From assembly GCF_024753565.1 (NCBI RefSeq), contig NZ_JANTPT010000001.1:1088513-1152512 (forward strand): DNA of 64,000 nucleotides, written 5' to 3'. How positions within the stretch are numbered: the first letter of the stretch is position 1; each line of letters opens with the position of its first letter. This document shows, piece after piece, positions 8,649 to 17,851 of this stretch. This DNA comes from Mechercharimyces sp. CAU 1602 (GTDB lineage Bacteria; Bacillota; Bacilli; Thermoactinomycetales; JANTPT01). The translations under genes were made by a program, and so were the position numbers. The notes beneath the pieces are model-generated. The model was not told where the DNA came from and did no database searches. It saw only the letters and a program-made list of their open reading frames with translations.

Positions 8649-10938
8649 ACCAAGGACTTAAGCGGTGCCCTACTTGACCTGGGCCAATTACATTCCAACT
8701 GCGACTAAGATCATTCAGGTCTACTACTGTCCGCCACGAGGCACCATGGACTACTTCACCGTTTTTGGCATAACGAGCAGCAGCGACTGTAACTTCGCTT
8801 CCTCGAAAGGGATACGATTTCGGATTAAAAAGATAGTTTAAAGGCTCAACAGCGGCGAGAGGATGTTGAAACTTTACTTGATGGTACTCACCCCACGACC
8901 ATTCTGCGGGAGAATCCCCTTGTAGCTCTACCGCTCGGTCTACCGCGTTTTTAAAGGAAGTCATTGCTAATTTTGTCACACCTCCTTGTTCCGTTATCCA
9001 TGGCCCCGGTTCGCCTACAACCGCTTGGCGCAGAAGCTGATCCGTAATCCCCCCTTTACGCTCAAATAAGGGCATCATCTTACGATCAATATCAACATAG
9101 AGTTGGTCTTCTAGTTCGTCCATCCATAGATGAAAAAGTAAAGGAGCTCCAAGCTTTGGACTATCTTCATAATTCCATTCCATCAATATCTTTAGAGCCT
9201 TTTGATCAATTCTACGTAATTCTTTCTTCTTTTTGTTTATCTCCACTAGTAAAGAAGGAACCATCTCTTTTGCCCTCAAGTTATGACTATCTAATTGTAG
9301 TGCTTGATTCTCCTTCACCGTCCAATCATTTTTACTGCGTAACTCCTCCGCGATTCGTTGATAACGGTACGGATCTGCCCATGTATTAGAGATATGAAAG
9401 CTATAAGCATCGTCGATCACTTTATTATTAGCCGTTGCGATAAACCCTTCATCTGGGTTAAGAAGGGTAGGCAATTTATCCCATGGAATATATCCTTTCC
9501 ATTCATATTCATTTGTCCATCCTGGTACGGGAAGCATACTATCCCCTTTTTTTCTAATAGGAATCAATCCATTAGCGCGATAGGCAATCGTCCCGTCTAT
9601 TGACGCAAAGACGAAGTTTTGTGCCGGGGTATGGAATAACGTAAGCCCTTCTTTAAATTCATCCCAATTTTTCGCACGGTTAAAACGGAGTACAGCCTCC
9701 ATCTCATTAGAGGGGTCTAAAGCAGTCCACCGTAAAGAGAATGCGCTATCCGAAATGTCATTATCGATAAACTCTGAGATGATTGGCCCATGACGCGTGA
9801 TGTGAACCTGGTGCGGGATTGTGTTACTCTCCTTTACTTTTATTTTTTCCTCAATTATTTTAATCTTCTCCCATTTATCCATATACTTCACTTCTTGTGG
9901 GTTCTCAGGGTTTCGTTTCTCAATATAGAGATCTTGTACATCAGGCCCTACATTAGTAACACCCCAAGCGATATGTCGGTTATGCCCCAACAAAATCCCT
10001 GGAATACCAGCAAATATAACTCCTGCCACTTCAAGATCAGGTGCTTCTAAGTGAGTTTCATACCAGATGGAAGGAGTACCTAGGTCTAAATGTGGATCAT
10101 TAGCCAAAATTGGCTTCCCCGACGATGTCTTGCTTCCCGCAATTACCCAGTTATTACTTCCATTCCATTCGCTCGGAATAGGAACGGATGGTAAACTGGT
10201 CATCACATCTACCGGACTATCTTCTATTGCTTCCATAATCGTATCTGCATCAGCGGGATAAGAAGGGAACAAATCGTAGGCTTTTTCCTTTGAGAAATTT
10301 TGCAGGAGGTAGTAACGAAATGCTTGCCCCTCCCAGTGACCACCCAAATCATAGGCCATGTATTTACTAATGGTAATTGAATCAATTACTTGCCACGGTT
10401 TTGGTTCATAACCTAACAAACGGAATTCAACTGGAAGGGAATCTATTTCTTTCGCCCTCTGTATATAGGCGTTTACTCCAGCCGCATATGCAGCAACTAC
10501 CCCCTGTGTTTCCTCTGAGTATATCTTAGCGGAGGCTTCAGCAGCACGTCGCAAGCCCAACGTGCGGAAAAATTTGTCCCGCTCAATCGTCTTCTCCCCA
10601 ATCACTTCACTCAATTGACCAGATGCTTGTCGTCGACTTAAATCCATTTGAAACAGACGATCCTGAGCTGTGACAAAGCCTTGTGCAAAGTAGAGATCGT
10701 GAGCGTTACCGGCCTTGATATGAGGCACTCCCATCGTGTCACGCCACACGGAGACTTCCTGCAATAATCCTTCCACTTGGAGCTCCCCTTCTATTTGGGG
10801 CAAGCTTTTTTGCCACACCCAATAACCATATGATGCGGGCACGCCAGTAACAAGAAGGAGTGTAATCAAGCTAACAGAGAGAATACGCCATCGCTTACGC
10901 TTCCATCTCGGCTTTACTTGAGCTGCTGTTGATTCCAT
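8629..10938 (-). CDS. Penicillin acylase family protein (Ntn hydrolase), C-terminus apparently cut short
   Basis: 769 residues. A basic N-terminus and one membrane helix (about 19-40) anchor or export it. The autoprocessing nucleophile is Ser261 in GSNNW, followed by ANDPHLDL, as in beta-lactam and N-acyl-homoserine-lactone acylases. The substrate cannot be told from sequence. The protein stops at LSPWYDTMVG, whereas family members usually continue with an SPWYDDQ...W segment, so about 20 residues seem lost where the gene meets chrA. It shares an operon with the transglutaminase-like gene, which ends one base before its start codon. Confidence 0.88.
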   Translation of the reverse strand: MESTAAQVKPRWKRKRWRILSVSLITLLLVTGVPASYGYWVWQKSLPQIEGELQVEGLLQEVSVWRDTMGVPHIKAGNAHDLYFAQGFVTAQDRLFQMDLSRRQASGQLSEVIGEKTIERDKFFRTLGLRRAAEASAKIYSEETQGVVAAYAAGVNAYIQRAKEIDSLPVEFRLLGYEPKPWQVIDSITISKYMAYDLGGHWEGQAFRYYLLQNFSKEKAYDLFPSYPADADTIMEAIEDSPVDVMTSLPSVPIPSEWNGSNNWVIAGSKTSSGKPILANDPHLDLGTPSIWYETHLEAPDLEVAGVIFAGIPGILLGHNRHIAWGVTNVGPDVQDLYIEKRNPENPQEVKYMDKWEKIKIIEEKIKVKESNTIPHQVHITRHGPIISEFIDNDISDSAFSLRWTALDPSNEMEAVLRFNRAKNWDEFKEGLTLFHTPAQNFVFASIDGTIAYRANGLIPIRKKGDSMLPVPGWTNEYEWKGYIPWDKLPTLLNPDEGFIATANNKVIDDAYSFHISNTWADPYRYQRIAEELRSKNDWTVKENQALQLDSHNLRAKEMVPSLLVEINKKKKELRRIDQKALKILMEWNYEDSPKLGAPLLFHLWMDELEDQLYVDIDRKMMPLFERKGGITDQLLRQAVVGEPGPWITEQGGVTKLAMTSFKNAVDRAVELQGDSPAEWSWGEYHQVKFQHPLAAVEPLNYLFNPKSYPFRGSEVTVAAARYAKNGEVVHGASWRTVVDLNDLSRSWNVIGPGQVGHRLSPWYDTMVG

Positions 10939-11556
10939 TTAATCACTCTTTCCCCTATTATATTCTCGCACCTGTACCCCATTTTTACTACTTAGCATCG
11001 ATAACGATGCAATGCATGCTTCACGTATCTGCCATAATTCAGAAAATGAGTAGCTCGTATTAATCGAATAGCTCCATTCACGCAGAAAACGTTGATGTAA
11101 CGAAACTTTGTATTGACCGATTTGATCAGGAGAGATCTCTTCTTCATAAAGTAGTTCAGCAAAGGGAGAGTGATCACTTGTCACCTGACGAGTATAATCT
11201 TCTCTTTTTTCTCCTATTTTCACATAACAATGAGCTTCTGGAATATAGGCGAGCTGATACGAGCGTAGCACCCTTCCCACCCCGGGAGTATTCTGTTCAT
11301 TCATTCGATAAATCCCTAACATCAAAGGGAGCTGAAGTCCCATCTCTTTTGCCAAAAAGGCGAGTAACGCGTGCTTACTACTACACGTTCCGCGCCTTTC
11401 TGTTATAACACGAAGCGGATCAGAAGGATCCAATATGCGCTGATACGGGAGCGAACATACCCACTCTTTCGCTTCATCGAATGTGGTGATCCCTTGCCGC
11501 AAAAAATCTGTACTCACTTGGCCTACTGCTCTGATCGATGGTGATGGGTGTTCCAT
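10939..11556 (-). CDS. Transglutaminase-like protein
   Basis: 205 residues. ERRGTCSSKHALLAFLAKEMG holds the catalytic-type Cys followed by a helix, typical of bacterial transglutaminase-like (papain-fold) proteins. A downstream HCYVKIG segment could supply the His. There is no signal peptide. Its stop lies directly against the acylase start, which suggests co-transcription and translational coupling. The substrate is unknown. Confidence 0.7.
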   Translation of the reverse strand: MEHPSPSIRAVGQVSTDFLRQGITTFDEAKEWVCSLPYQRILDPSDPLRVITERRGTCSSKHALLAFLAKEMGLQLPLMLGIYRMNEQNTPGVGRVLRSYQLAYIPEAHCYVKIGEKREDYTRQVTSDHSPFAELLYEEEISPDQIGQYKVSLHQRFLREWSYSINTSYSFSELWQIREACIASLSMLSSKNGVQVREYNRGKSD

Positions 11557-11716
11557 TTTTATCCCCCCTCATTTTCTTCATTATAGCTAAGGCAAAGAGA
11601 AGATTCATAGTCCTCCTGTCGTATTTTCATCACTGTTCCTTTTTAGCCTACACCATCGCCCTCCCCTTTCATAAGATAGAAGAAGCGTTCCGCGTCTTTG
11701 TTGGGGGTGAGAGCAC

Positions 11717-11815
11717 TTGTTGTTAAAAACGTGCGCCACTTGGATTATCTACGGAATCGTCGGACTCATTGTTGCAGGTTATACAGCCTTTTTTTCGTTA
11801 TTATCCGTGTTCTAA
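11717..11815 (+). CDS. Putative 32-residue single-helix membrane peptide
   Basis: Starting at TTG 11717 (or 11720), the frame encodes KTCATWIIYGIVGLIVAG followed by YTAFFSLLSVF: one hydrophobic helix and little else. GGGGGTGAG lies just upstream. The stop overlaps the left arm of a strong terminator at 11814-11850, as expected for a real short transcript. No family was recognised. Confidence 0.4.
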   Translation: MLLKTCATWIIYGIVGLIVAGYTAFFSLLSVF

Positions 11816-11850
11816 AAGAGCCGCCTCCTGAAGGAAGCGGCTCTTTTATT
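11814..11850. terminator. Bidirectional hairpin terminator
   Basis: AAAAGAGCCGC (814-824) pairs with GCGGCTCTTTT (837-847), with TCC/GGA pairing inside and T/A runs on both sides. It serves the small rightward ORF and the leftward arsR gene. Confidence 0.85.
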
Positions 11851-11855
11851 TATGT

Positions 11856-12173
11856 TTACGCAAGGTGAAACCGATGTGAGAGATCCTGGCAAAATGCTTG
11901 TAGTGTGACTGTATTAATAGTGTAATAGTTCCACTTTCCTTGCTTGCGCTCATGAACCAGGTCTGCCTGTTTGAGCTCTCTTAAATGGTACGATACCTTT
12001 GACTGTTTTAAATCCAATGCCTCTTGTAGGTCACAAACGCACATACCGATGGAACAACAAGTCTCTTTATCCATCACTTCTCCGGCTGCGATTAAATCTA
12101 ATATGCGGATGCGGATAGGATCAGCGAGTGCACGCCCAATAAGAGAGAGCGAGCTGCTCTTTGCTTCATCCAT
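11856..12173 (-). CDS. arsR: ArsR/SmtB-family repressor of the arsI operon
   Basis: 105 residues from the ATG at 12173, chosen because AAGGAG lies 8 bases upstream and this start falls just after the arsI stop. It has a winged helix with DLKQSKVSYHLRELKQADLV as recognition region. Four cysteines (C39, C40, C45, C47) cluster in KETCCSIGMCVCDLQ, matching the ELCVCDL-type thiolate metalloid site. It is expected to dissociate from DNA on binding trivalent arsenic or antimony species. It is cotranscribed with arsI, and two ATCAA-N6-TTGAT palindromes upstream are likely its operators. Confidence 0.88.
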   Translation of the reverse strand: MDEAKSSSLSLIGRALADPIRIRILDLIAAGEVMDKETCCSIGMCVCDLQEALDLKQSKVSYHLRELKQADLVHERKQGKWNYYTINTVTLQAFCQDLSHRFHLA

Positions 12174-12190
12174 TTTTTCTACTCCTTCCC

Positions 12191-12595
12191 TTAAGCAGAA
12201 GTGCAACAGTTACTTTTTTCTTGCTGCTCTATATCTTCTTTAACATAAAAGACTTCCCACCGATGTTCATCAGGGCTGGTAACCCAGATTTTATCCTGAC
12301 GAGCGTAACAGCAGGATGTGTCCATCTCGTCAAAAGTGGCCAAACCCGCCTGTTGTAGTCGCTCTTTGCTCGCTAATACTTCTTCTTTGGATCCTACTTG
12401 TATACCCAAATGATTAATACCACCTTGTACTTCCCCACCTACATTGAGAGTAAAATTTAATGCAGGCTCATCCAAATCAAACTTTGCATAATCTGCTCGC
12501 ACTTTGGCGGGTTCTTCCCCAAACAAATGCCGATAAAAATGAACAGATGCATCCAGGTCTGAAACATTGATCGCTACGTGTGGTTTTAAGGTCAT
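12191..12595 (-). CDS. arsI: ArsI/CadI-type C-As lyase (glyoxalase fold)
   Basis: 134 residues from the ATG at 12595, supported by AAAGGAG seven bases upstream (a longer frame starts at 12637). It is a vicinal-oxygen-chelate dioxygenase: His6, His62 and Glu114 fit the Fe(II) triad, and the adjacent Cys95-Cys96 in TSCCYARQDKIWV are the thiol pair that binds trivalent organoarsenicals. ArsI cleaves the carbon-arsenic bond of methylarsenite and aromatic arsenicals. A second Cys pair is present at the C-terminus (SNCCTSA). CadI (cadmium-induced) is the close alternative name. Confidence 0.85.
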   Translation of the reverse strand: MTLKPHVAINVSDLDASVHFYRHLFGEEPAKVRADYAKFDLDEPALNFTLNVGGEVQGGINHLGIQVGSKEEVLASKERLQQAGLATFDEMDTSCCYARQDKIWVTSPDEHRWEVFYVKEDIEQQEKSNCCTSA

Positions 12596-12644
12596 CTGAC
12601 ACGCTCCTTTTTTCTCATATGATGGTATGGGTAACACTAATTCA

Positions 12645-12696
12645 TTACATCAAAAATTATTGATGTAATGTTATTATGCATCAATTTTTATTGATG
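12645..12696 (-). promoter_or_regulatory. Two tandem ArsR operators upstream of arsI
   Basis: Site 1: TTACATCAA-N6-TTGATGTAA (12645-12668), a perfect inverted repeat. Site 2: CATCAA-N6-TTGATG (12679-12696). The shared core ATCAA-N6-TTGAT is typical of ArsR/SmtB sites. Centres are 31 bp apart, close to three helical turns, so two dimers would bind the same DNA face. Confidence 0.8.
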
Positions 12697-12788
12697 TGTC
12701 AATATGTAATTTTAGATTATGTCCTGTTGTAAGTTACCTACTACTCTCCACCATCGCCTTTTCAAGGCATTAAAAGCCATAAACCGTT

Positions 12789-12816
12789 ACCCCCTACATC
12801 TTATCCACATAATGTA
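12789..12816 (+). promoter_or_regulatory. SigK-type promoter of the SBBP/collagen gene at 12849
   Basis: ACC (12789-12791), 16 bases, then CATAATGTA (12808-12816), an exact fit to the SigK pattern mACm-N16-CATAnnnTA. The start codon follows 32 bases later. The paralogue at 29476 has the same arrangement. Confidence 0.65.
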
Positions 12817-12848
12817 GTGAGAGGAAATTGTGAAAGGAGGAACTCAAT

Positions 12849-14933
12849 ATGCTACAAGCGAGTCATCAATACCGCACATACGCTGCTTTATATTGCGAAG
12901 AGGATGGGTATCTTTTTCTTCCTGAGAAGATTCACTTCTCAATAGAGCCCGTTTATTTATCTAAAAATACAGAGTTACCAACAATTACGCTTCTCTTTCA
13001 TCAGAGCAACCCTTATACCCTTATTCAAAAACAAGAGGGAAGCAAAAACACTATCTTATATAAAGAGTTGTGGCCCAATATTGATGCCCTCTTTTATTGT
13101 ACAAAGCATAGGTTCAAATACGAATTTATCGTGAATCCTGGAGCCCACATTAGCGATATTCAACTCTCTTATGAGGGGATAGACCGAGTAACACCCGATT
13201 CAATAGGAAACCTCTACATCCAGACATCAGGTGGAATCTTGTTTGAAAGAAAACCGGTAAGCTACCAACAATTTCGGGAACATGAGATTGCCACTCGTTT
13301 TTATTTGCATAAAGACAACCACATTCGTTTTATCGTCGAAGAGGAATACAATCATGATCAACCCCTTATTATTGACCCTGAGGTATTTTATTCCACCTTC
13401 CTTGGGGGAATGGATATGGATCGAGGAAATAGCATTGCCGTCGACTCCTTTAGATCTGCTTATATCACGGGGTTTACGGAGTCGACAAACTTTCCTACTA
13501 CCTCGGGTGCTTTCCAAACCACTCTTCGTGGAAACCGAGATGCCTTTGTTACAAAACTTAATACAACTGGCTCGTCTCTCATATACTCTACCTACCTTGG
13601 CGGAAGCGATATTGATAATGGACGAGGGATTACCGTCGATGATACTGGCTCTGCCTATGTAACGGGCAGCACAGAATCAACAAATTTCCCGATTACTTCT
13701 AACGCCTTTCAAACTTTTCTCGCAGGTGGAATTGACGCTTTCATTACAAAACTAAATGCGATGGGATCCTCCCTTCTCTTCTCCACTTATCTAGGTGGAT
13801 CAAATTCTGATATAGGTCAAAGTATCGCAGTTGACACTTTGGGTTTTTCCTATGTAACAGGAGAGACCACATCCACTGATTTCCCCGTCACAACCGGTGC
13901 TTTTCAAACAATATTTGCAGGCGCTACAGATGCATTTGTTTCCAAACTTTCTCCTTCAGGAAGCACTCTTTCTTACTCCACCTACCTCGGTGGAAATGGC
14001 TCCGATGGAACCAATGAAGGAGAAAGCATAAAGGTCGATTCGGTTGGAAATGCATACGTAGCAGGAGATACCTCTTCTACTAACTTTCCAGTTACATCTG
14101 GTGCCTTTCAAACCATGTTTGCCGGAGGAGTAGAGGATGCTTTTGTCACAAAGTTAAATGCGACTGGTACTGCTTTAATTTATTCCACCTATCTCGGCGG
14201 ACCTGGTAATGATGAAGGGAATTCGATCGATATTGATATTGATGGTGCAGCATATATCGCAGGAGAAGCTGGAGATGGGTTTCCTATTACAACCGATGCA
14301 TTCCAAACCATCTTTGGTGGAGGACAAAACGACGCTTTTGTAGCCAAACTAAACCCGAGTGGATCCGCGCTTGTCTATTCCACGTATCTTGGTGGCGCTG
14401 GCGAGGATGATGGGTTTGGTATTTCTGTCAATTCATTTGGAAGCGCCTGGACCACGGGAAATACAGAGTCAACAAACTTTCCCATCACACCTGACGCCAT
14501 TCAAGATAATTTGAGAGGAACAAATGACGCTTTCATCACCCAGATTAGTTTTGCTGGAACGGGAATTTCCTTCTCCACTTATCTTGGGGGAAGTGGCGCT
14601 GATCAAGGCAGAGCTATCACACTGGATCGCTTCGGTAATGCCTACGTAACAGGAGATACACAATCCGCTAACTTTCCTACCACTCCTGGCGTGGTACAAT
14701 CTCAATTCGGAGGAGATCGAGACGCATTTGTTGTTAAACTAGGCACACGCCTTGCTACCGGACCGACGGGTCCTACTGGACCTACTGGCAGTACAGGAGC
14801 CATCGGAGCAACGGGGCCTACTGGAGCGACTGGGGCGACTGGGGCCCAAGGAGTAAGAGGACCAAGGGGTAGACGAGGGCCAAGAGGACCAAGAGGGCCT
14901 CGTGGGATTAGAGAAGGAGAGTTCGGCGAATAG
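12849..14933 (+). CDS. SBBP-repeat seven-blade beta-propeller protein with collagen-like tail (paralogue 2)
   Basis: 694 residues. An N-terminal domain (about 1-175) with the conserved RPLxxDPEVF-like end is followed by seven SBBP repeats of about 64 residues (YSTYLGG... AFVTKLN). After them, 17 Gly-X-Y triplets begin as GPT/GAT and finish as GPR, with an acidic end REGEFGE. Thr-rich GXT triplets resemble the glycosylated BclA-type collagen regions of spore filaments. The start has AAAGGAGGA. It is monocistronic, bounded by a SigK-like promoter and a strong terminator. A role at the spore surface is inferred. Confidence 0.88.
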   Translation: MLQASHQYRTYAALYCEEDGYLFLPEKIHFSIEPVYLSKNTELPTITLLFHQSNPYTLIQKQEGSKNTILYKELWPNIDALFYCTKHRFKYEFIVNPGAHISDIQLSYEGIDRVTPDSIGNLYIQTSGGILFERKPVSYQQFREHEIATRFYLHKDNHIRFIVEEEYNHDQPLIIDPEVFYSTFLGGMDMDRGNSIAVDSFRSAYITGFTESTNFPTTSGAFQTTLRGNRDAFVTKLNTTGSSLIYSTYLGGSDIDNGRGITVDDTGSAYVTGSTESTNFPITSNAFQTFLAGGIDAFITKLNAMGSSLLFSTYLGGSNSDIGQSIAVDTLGFSYVTGETTSTDFPVTTGAFQTIFAGATDAFVSKLSPSGSTLSYSTYLGGNGSDGTNEGESIKVDSVGNAYVAGDTSSTNFPVTSGAFQTMFAGGVEDAFVTKLNATGTALIYSTYLGGPGNDEGNSIDIDIDGAAYIAGEAGDGFPITTDAFQTIFGGGQNDAFVAKLNPSGSALVYSTYLGGAGEDDGFGISVNSFGSAWTTGNTESTNFPITPDAIQDNLRGTNDAFITQISFAGTGISFSTYLGGSGADQGRAITLDRFGNAYVTGDTQSANFPTTPGVVQSQFGGDRDAFVVKLGTRLATGPTGPTGPTGSTGAIGATGPTGATGATGAQGVRGPRGRRGPRGPRGPRGIREGEFGE

Positions 14934-14961
14934 CTACTAATCCTATTAGACGGTTTACAAA

Positions 14962-14995
14962 AAAGGAAGGGAGGATTTATCTCCTCCCTTCCTTT
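14962..14995. terminator. Bidirectional terminator between convergent genes
   Basis: A 14-bp perfect stem, AAAGGAAGGGAGGA with TCCTCCCTTCCTTT, and a 6-base loop. It serves the SBBP gene and pepF. Confidence 0.9.
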
Positions 14996-14997
14996 GT

Positions 14998-16821
14998 TTA
15001 ATTCGTTGCTTCCAGTGCCTTTTCCATCTCAATCAGCTTTTCTTCAAACAGATTGAGGGATGCTTTAGTAGGTACGGAAGTTGTCATATCGACGCCCGCT
15101 TTTTTCAGCACCTCGATTGGATAATCTGAGCTTCCTGCTTTTAAGAAACCTAGATAGCGATCTACAGCAGGCTTTCCTTCTTCTAGGATTTTTTTCGACA
15201 GAGCCGCGGCTGCAGTATATCCTGTTGCATACTGATATACATAATAGTTGTAGTAAAAATGTGGTATACGTGCCCACTCGAGACCGATTTCATCATCCAT
15301 GGAGACCTCAGGACCAAAGTACTTCTTATTTAATGCTAAATAAGAAGATGTTAATGTGTCAGGTGTGAGCGCTTCCCCTGCTTCCACCTTCTGATGAATG
15401 AGATGTTCAAATTCAGCAAACATGGTTTGACGGAAAAACGTCCCCCGGAAAGACTCTAAATAATGATTGATCAGATAGAGGCGTTTACGTGGGTCGTCTG
15501 TCTTTTTCAGCAAATACTCCAACAGTAGCTGTTCATTACAGGTAGAGGCGACTTCAGCTACGAAAATCGTATAATTTCCATACGGATATGGCTGCTCTTT
15601 ACGTGTATAGTAACTATGAATGGAATGACCAAATTCATGAGCTAGCGTAAACAGACTATCTAGATTATCTTGCCAATTCATCAGTATATACGGATTGGTA
15701 CCATAGGTTCCAGAAGAGTAAGCTCCACTTCGCTTGCCTTTGTTCTCGTAAACGTCCACCCAACGATTGTCGAATGCTTCTTTTAAAATAGAGATGTATT
15801 CCTCACCGAGAGGTTGGAGCGCTTCGATTAAGATTTCCTTTGCCTCTTCATAGGTTACGTTAAACTCCACTTCTGAGATGAGCGGGGTATACATATCGTA
15901 AATGTGCAGCTCATCTAACCCCAATGCTTTCTTGCGAAGTGCAATATAACGGTGGAGAAGAGAAAGATGTTCATTGGTCCCTTCTACTAACTGATCGTAT
16001 ACCGTCTCTGGGATATGATTGTTACTTAGAGCGGCTTGTCTTGCGCTATCGTATTTGCGAATGCGTGCTTTTACATTATGTCCCTTTATTTGACCACTTA
16101 ACGTACTAGCAAAAGTGTTAATATAGCTACCGTACGTGCTGTATACTGCCTGAAAAGCATCCCGACGAACGCGGCGATCGGTGGAGTCCAGCAACTGTCT
16201 ATAACGTCCATGCGTCACTTGTAGCGGGTTGCCATCGCTATCTTTAATCTCGGGGAAGGTGAGATCAGCGTTATTTAGCATTGAGAAAGTGCTACTAGAA
16301 GCGCGTGTTACCTCGGAAAGTTGTGCCATTATACTCTCTTCTGCTTCGGATAAAACATGAGGACGCTGCTGATTCAGCTCTGCTAACTCTTGAGTGTAGA
16401 GTTGCAAGTCTTTATTCTCCTGTAAGTAGTTTGTGATTTGTTCTTCAGATAGAGATAAAATCTCCGGAACAATAAAAGACATGTGACTGGATGCTTTCGT
16501 TAGAAGGCCCTTGGCCCGATCATCAAGTGATTGATAAACAGAATTGGTCGTATCTTGATCAAAGCGCATATGAGCATATGTATATAACTGACCGAGGCGC
16601 TCAGATAACCCATCACGAAACTGTAGCGCAGCATATAGATCACTTGCCGAGTTTCCTAATTTCCCTTTGTACTGTTCCACTTGTGGAATCATCTTTGCTA
16701 ACTTATGAAACTCTTCTTCCCATAGTTCATCTGTGGCGAAAATATCTTCTAAACGCCAAGTATCCTTTTCTTCTACTTCAGAGCGTAAAGGTAACCTGTT
16801 ACTATTTACTTGTTCACTCAT
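14998..16821 (-). CDS. pepF: Oligoendopeptidase F (M3 metallopeptidase)
   Basis: About 607 residues, the usual PepF length. The zinc site HEFGHSIH with a downstream Glu (in VAEVASTCNEQ) is intact. Cytoplasmic PepF cleaves peptides of about 7-17 residues and in Bacillus affects sporulation signalling. In-frame ATGs lie at 16839 and 16827-16821; AGGAGGA overlaps the first, so the triple ATG near 16821 is the likely start. Monocistronic. Confidence 0.93.
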   Translation of the reverse strand: MSEQVNSNRLPLRSEVEEKDTWRLEDIFATDELWEEEFHKLAKMIPQVEQYKGKLGNSASDLYAALQFRDGLSERLGQLYTYAHMRFDQDTTNSVYQSLDDRAKGLLTKASSHMSFIVPEILSLSEEQITNYLQENKDLQLYTQELAELNQQRPHVLSEAEESIMAQLSEVTRASSSTFSMLNNADLTFPEIKDSDGNPLQVTHGRYRQLLDSTDRRVRRDAFQAVYSTYGSYINTFASTLSGQIKGHNVKARIRKYDSARQAALSNNHIPETVYDQLVEGTNEHLSLLHRYIALRKKALGLDELHIYDMYTPLISEVEFNVTYEEAKEILIEALQPLGEEYISILKEAFDNRWVDVYENKGKRSGAYSSGTYGTNPYILMNWQDNLDSLFTLAHEFGHSIHSYYTRKEQPYPYGNYTIFVAEVASTCNEQLLLEYLLKKTDDPRKRLYLINHYLESFRGTFFRQTMFAEFEHLIHQKVEAGEALTPDTLTSSYLALNKKYFGPEVSMDDEIGLEWARIPHFYYNYYVYQYATGYTAAAALSKKILEEGKPAVDRYLGFLKAGSSDYPIEVLKKAGVDMTTSVPTKASLNLFEEKLIEMEKALEATN

Positions 16822-17094
16822 CATCATCTTCCTCCTCATAGTTGTACTCTACTACCATCTTACCTGTCTTGCCCCTGATTTTCCAGAGAGGCTTGTTGCA
16901 TAAAGTTCGTAGCCCACAAAGGTTCTGCTCCAACGTCATACCCTTATGATTATAGTAAAAAGCCTCTCGTCATATTCCTCCCCTTAAAGATTGGAATTCT
17001 AATTTACCGTAGGCATAATACAGCGCCTATTTCATTAGCCCTATGATATAATTGGCAAAGATTAGTTTGATTAACTTGAGAAGGGGTTTTCATA

Positions 17095-17652
17095 TTGAAA
17101 CAGGCTTTACTTATTATTGATGTTCAACAAGAATTAGTTGAGGGAAATAATGAAATGAGTGGTGTCTATAATAAAGAAGCACTATTGAATAATATTAATT
17201 TAGTTATTCGTAAGGCAACTCAATCACAAATTTTAGTTGTTTTTGTAAGAGACAAAGATGTAGCAAATGGCAATGGTCCGGGCTTTCAAATACACGAGCG
17301 AGTAAAAGTGCCCGCCACTGCTAAAATATTCGATAAAACTGCTACTAATTCATTTTACGGAACACCATTAATGGCATTTTTAAAACAAAAAGATATTGAA
17401 CATCTTGTTATTATGGGATGTGAAACGGAACATTGTATTGATACAGCCGTTCGTACTGCTACAATCAATAACTTCGATGTCACTCTGGTTGGAGATGGTC
17501 ACTCGACAACAGGCTCTTCATCACTACCTGCCGAAGATATTGTCAATCACCATAATGAAATCCTTCACGGTCATTACAACGTTGATCACTTTTCCATCGT
17601 CCGAAATACTCAAGAAGATTTATTCAAACCCACCCACAACAAATATAGATAA
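17095..17652 (+). CDS. Isochorismatase-family cysteine hydrolase
   Basis: 185 residues starting with TTG at 17095, with GAAGGGG upstream. It opens with ALLIIDVQQEL, holding the catalytic Asp, and has GCETEHCIDTAVRTA, the signature with the nucleophilic Cys. A KTATNSFYGTPL segment supplies the Lys region. The family includes nicotinamidases and other small amidases or hydrolases; the substrate is not determinable. It is more AT-rich than its neighbours. Confidence 0.85.
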   Translation: MKQALLIIDVQQELVEGNNEMSGVYNKEALLNNINLVIRKATQSQILVVFVRDKDVANGNGPGFQIHERVKVPATAKIFDKTATNSFYGTPLMAFLKQKDIEHLVIMGCETEHCIDTAVRTATINNFDVTLVGDGHSTTGSSSLPAEDIVNHHNEILHGHYNVDHFSIVRNTQEDLFKPTHNKYR

Positions 17653-17690
17653 GCATGAAACTAACGAAAAATGTACAAAAGGTGAACACC

Positions 17691-17816
17691 ATGTCACTTC
17701 CGGATTATCCTTTTTCCACAATGGGTATATATAAGGCGGAATGGCTCCTCTCTACATCTCGAGTAACGATACAATCGCTTATATGTAATCAATCAACAGA
17801 AGGAAGTAAGCTTTAA
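17691..17816 (+). CDS. Putative 41-residue small protein
   Basis: An ATG at 17691 has a good AAAGGTGA ribosome site nine bases upstream. The frame encodes MSLPDYPFSTMGIYKAEW and ends in a polar tail before TAA at 17816. It lies between the hydrolase and the antiporter genes on the same strand. There is no membrane helix and no recognised family. Support is limited to the ribosome site and position. Confidence 0.3.
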   Translation: MSLPDYPFSTMGIYKAEWLLSTSRVTIQSLICNQSTEGSKL

Positions 17817-17851
17817 CTGATAAAAACCATGAATGGAAAGGGGAAGAAGAT

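Noticed and set aside
12849-14933. Tandem DNA repeat or mobile element inside the SBBP genes
   Set aside because: The roughly 190-base periodicity comes from diverged protein repeats; the nucleotide copies are not near-identical and no ends or transposase are present.
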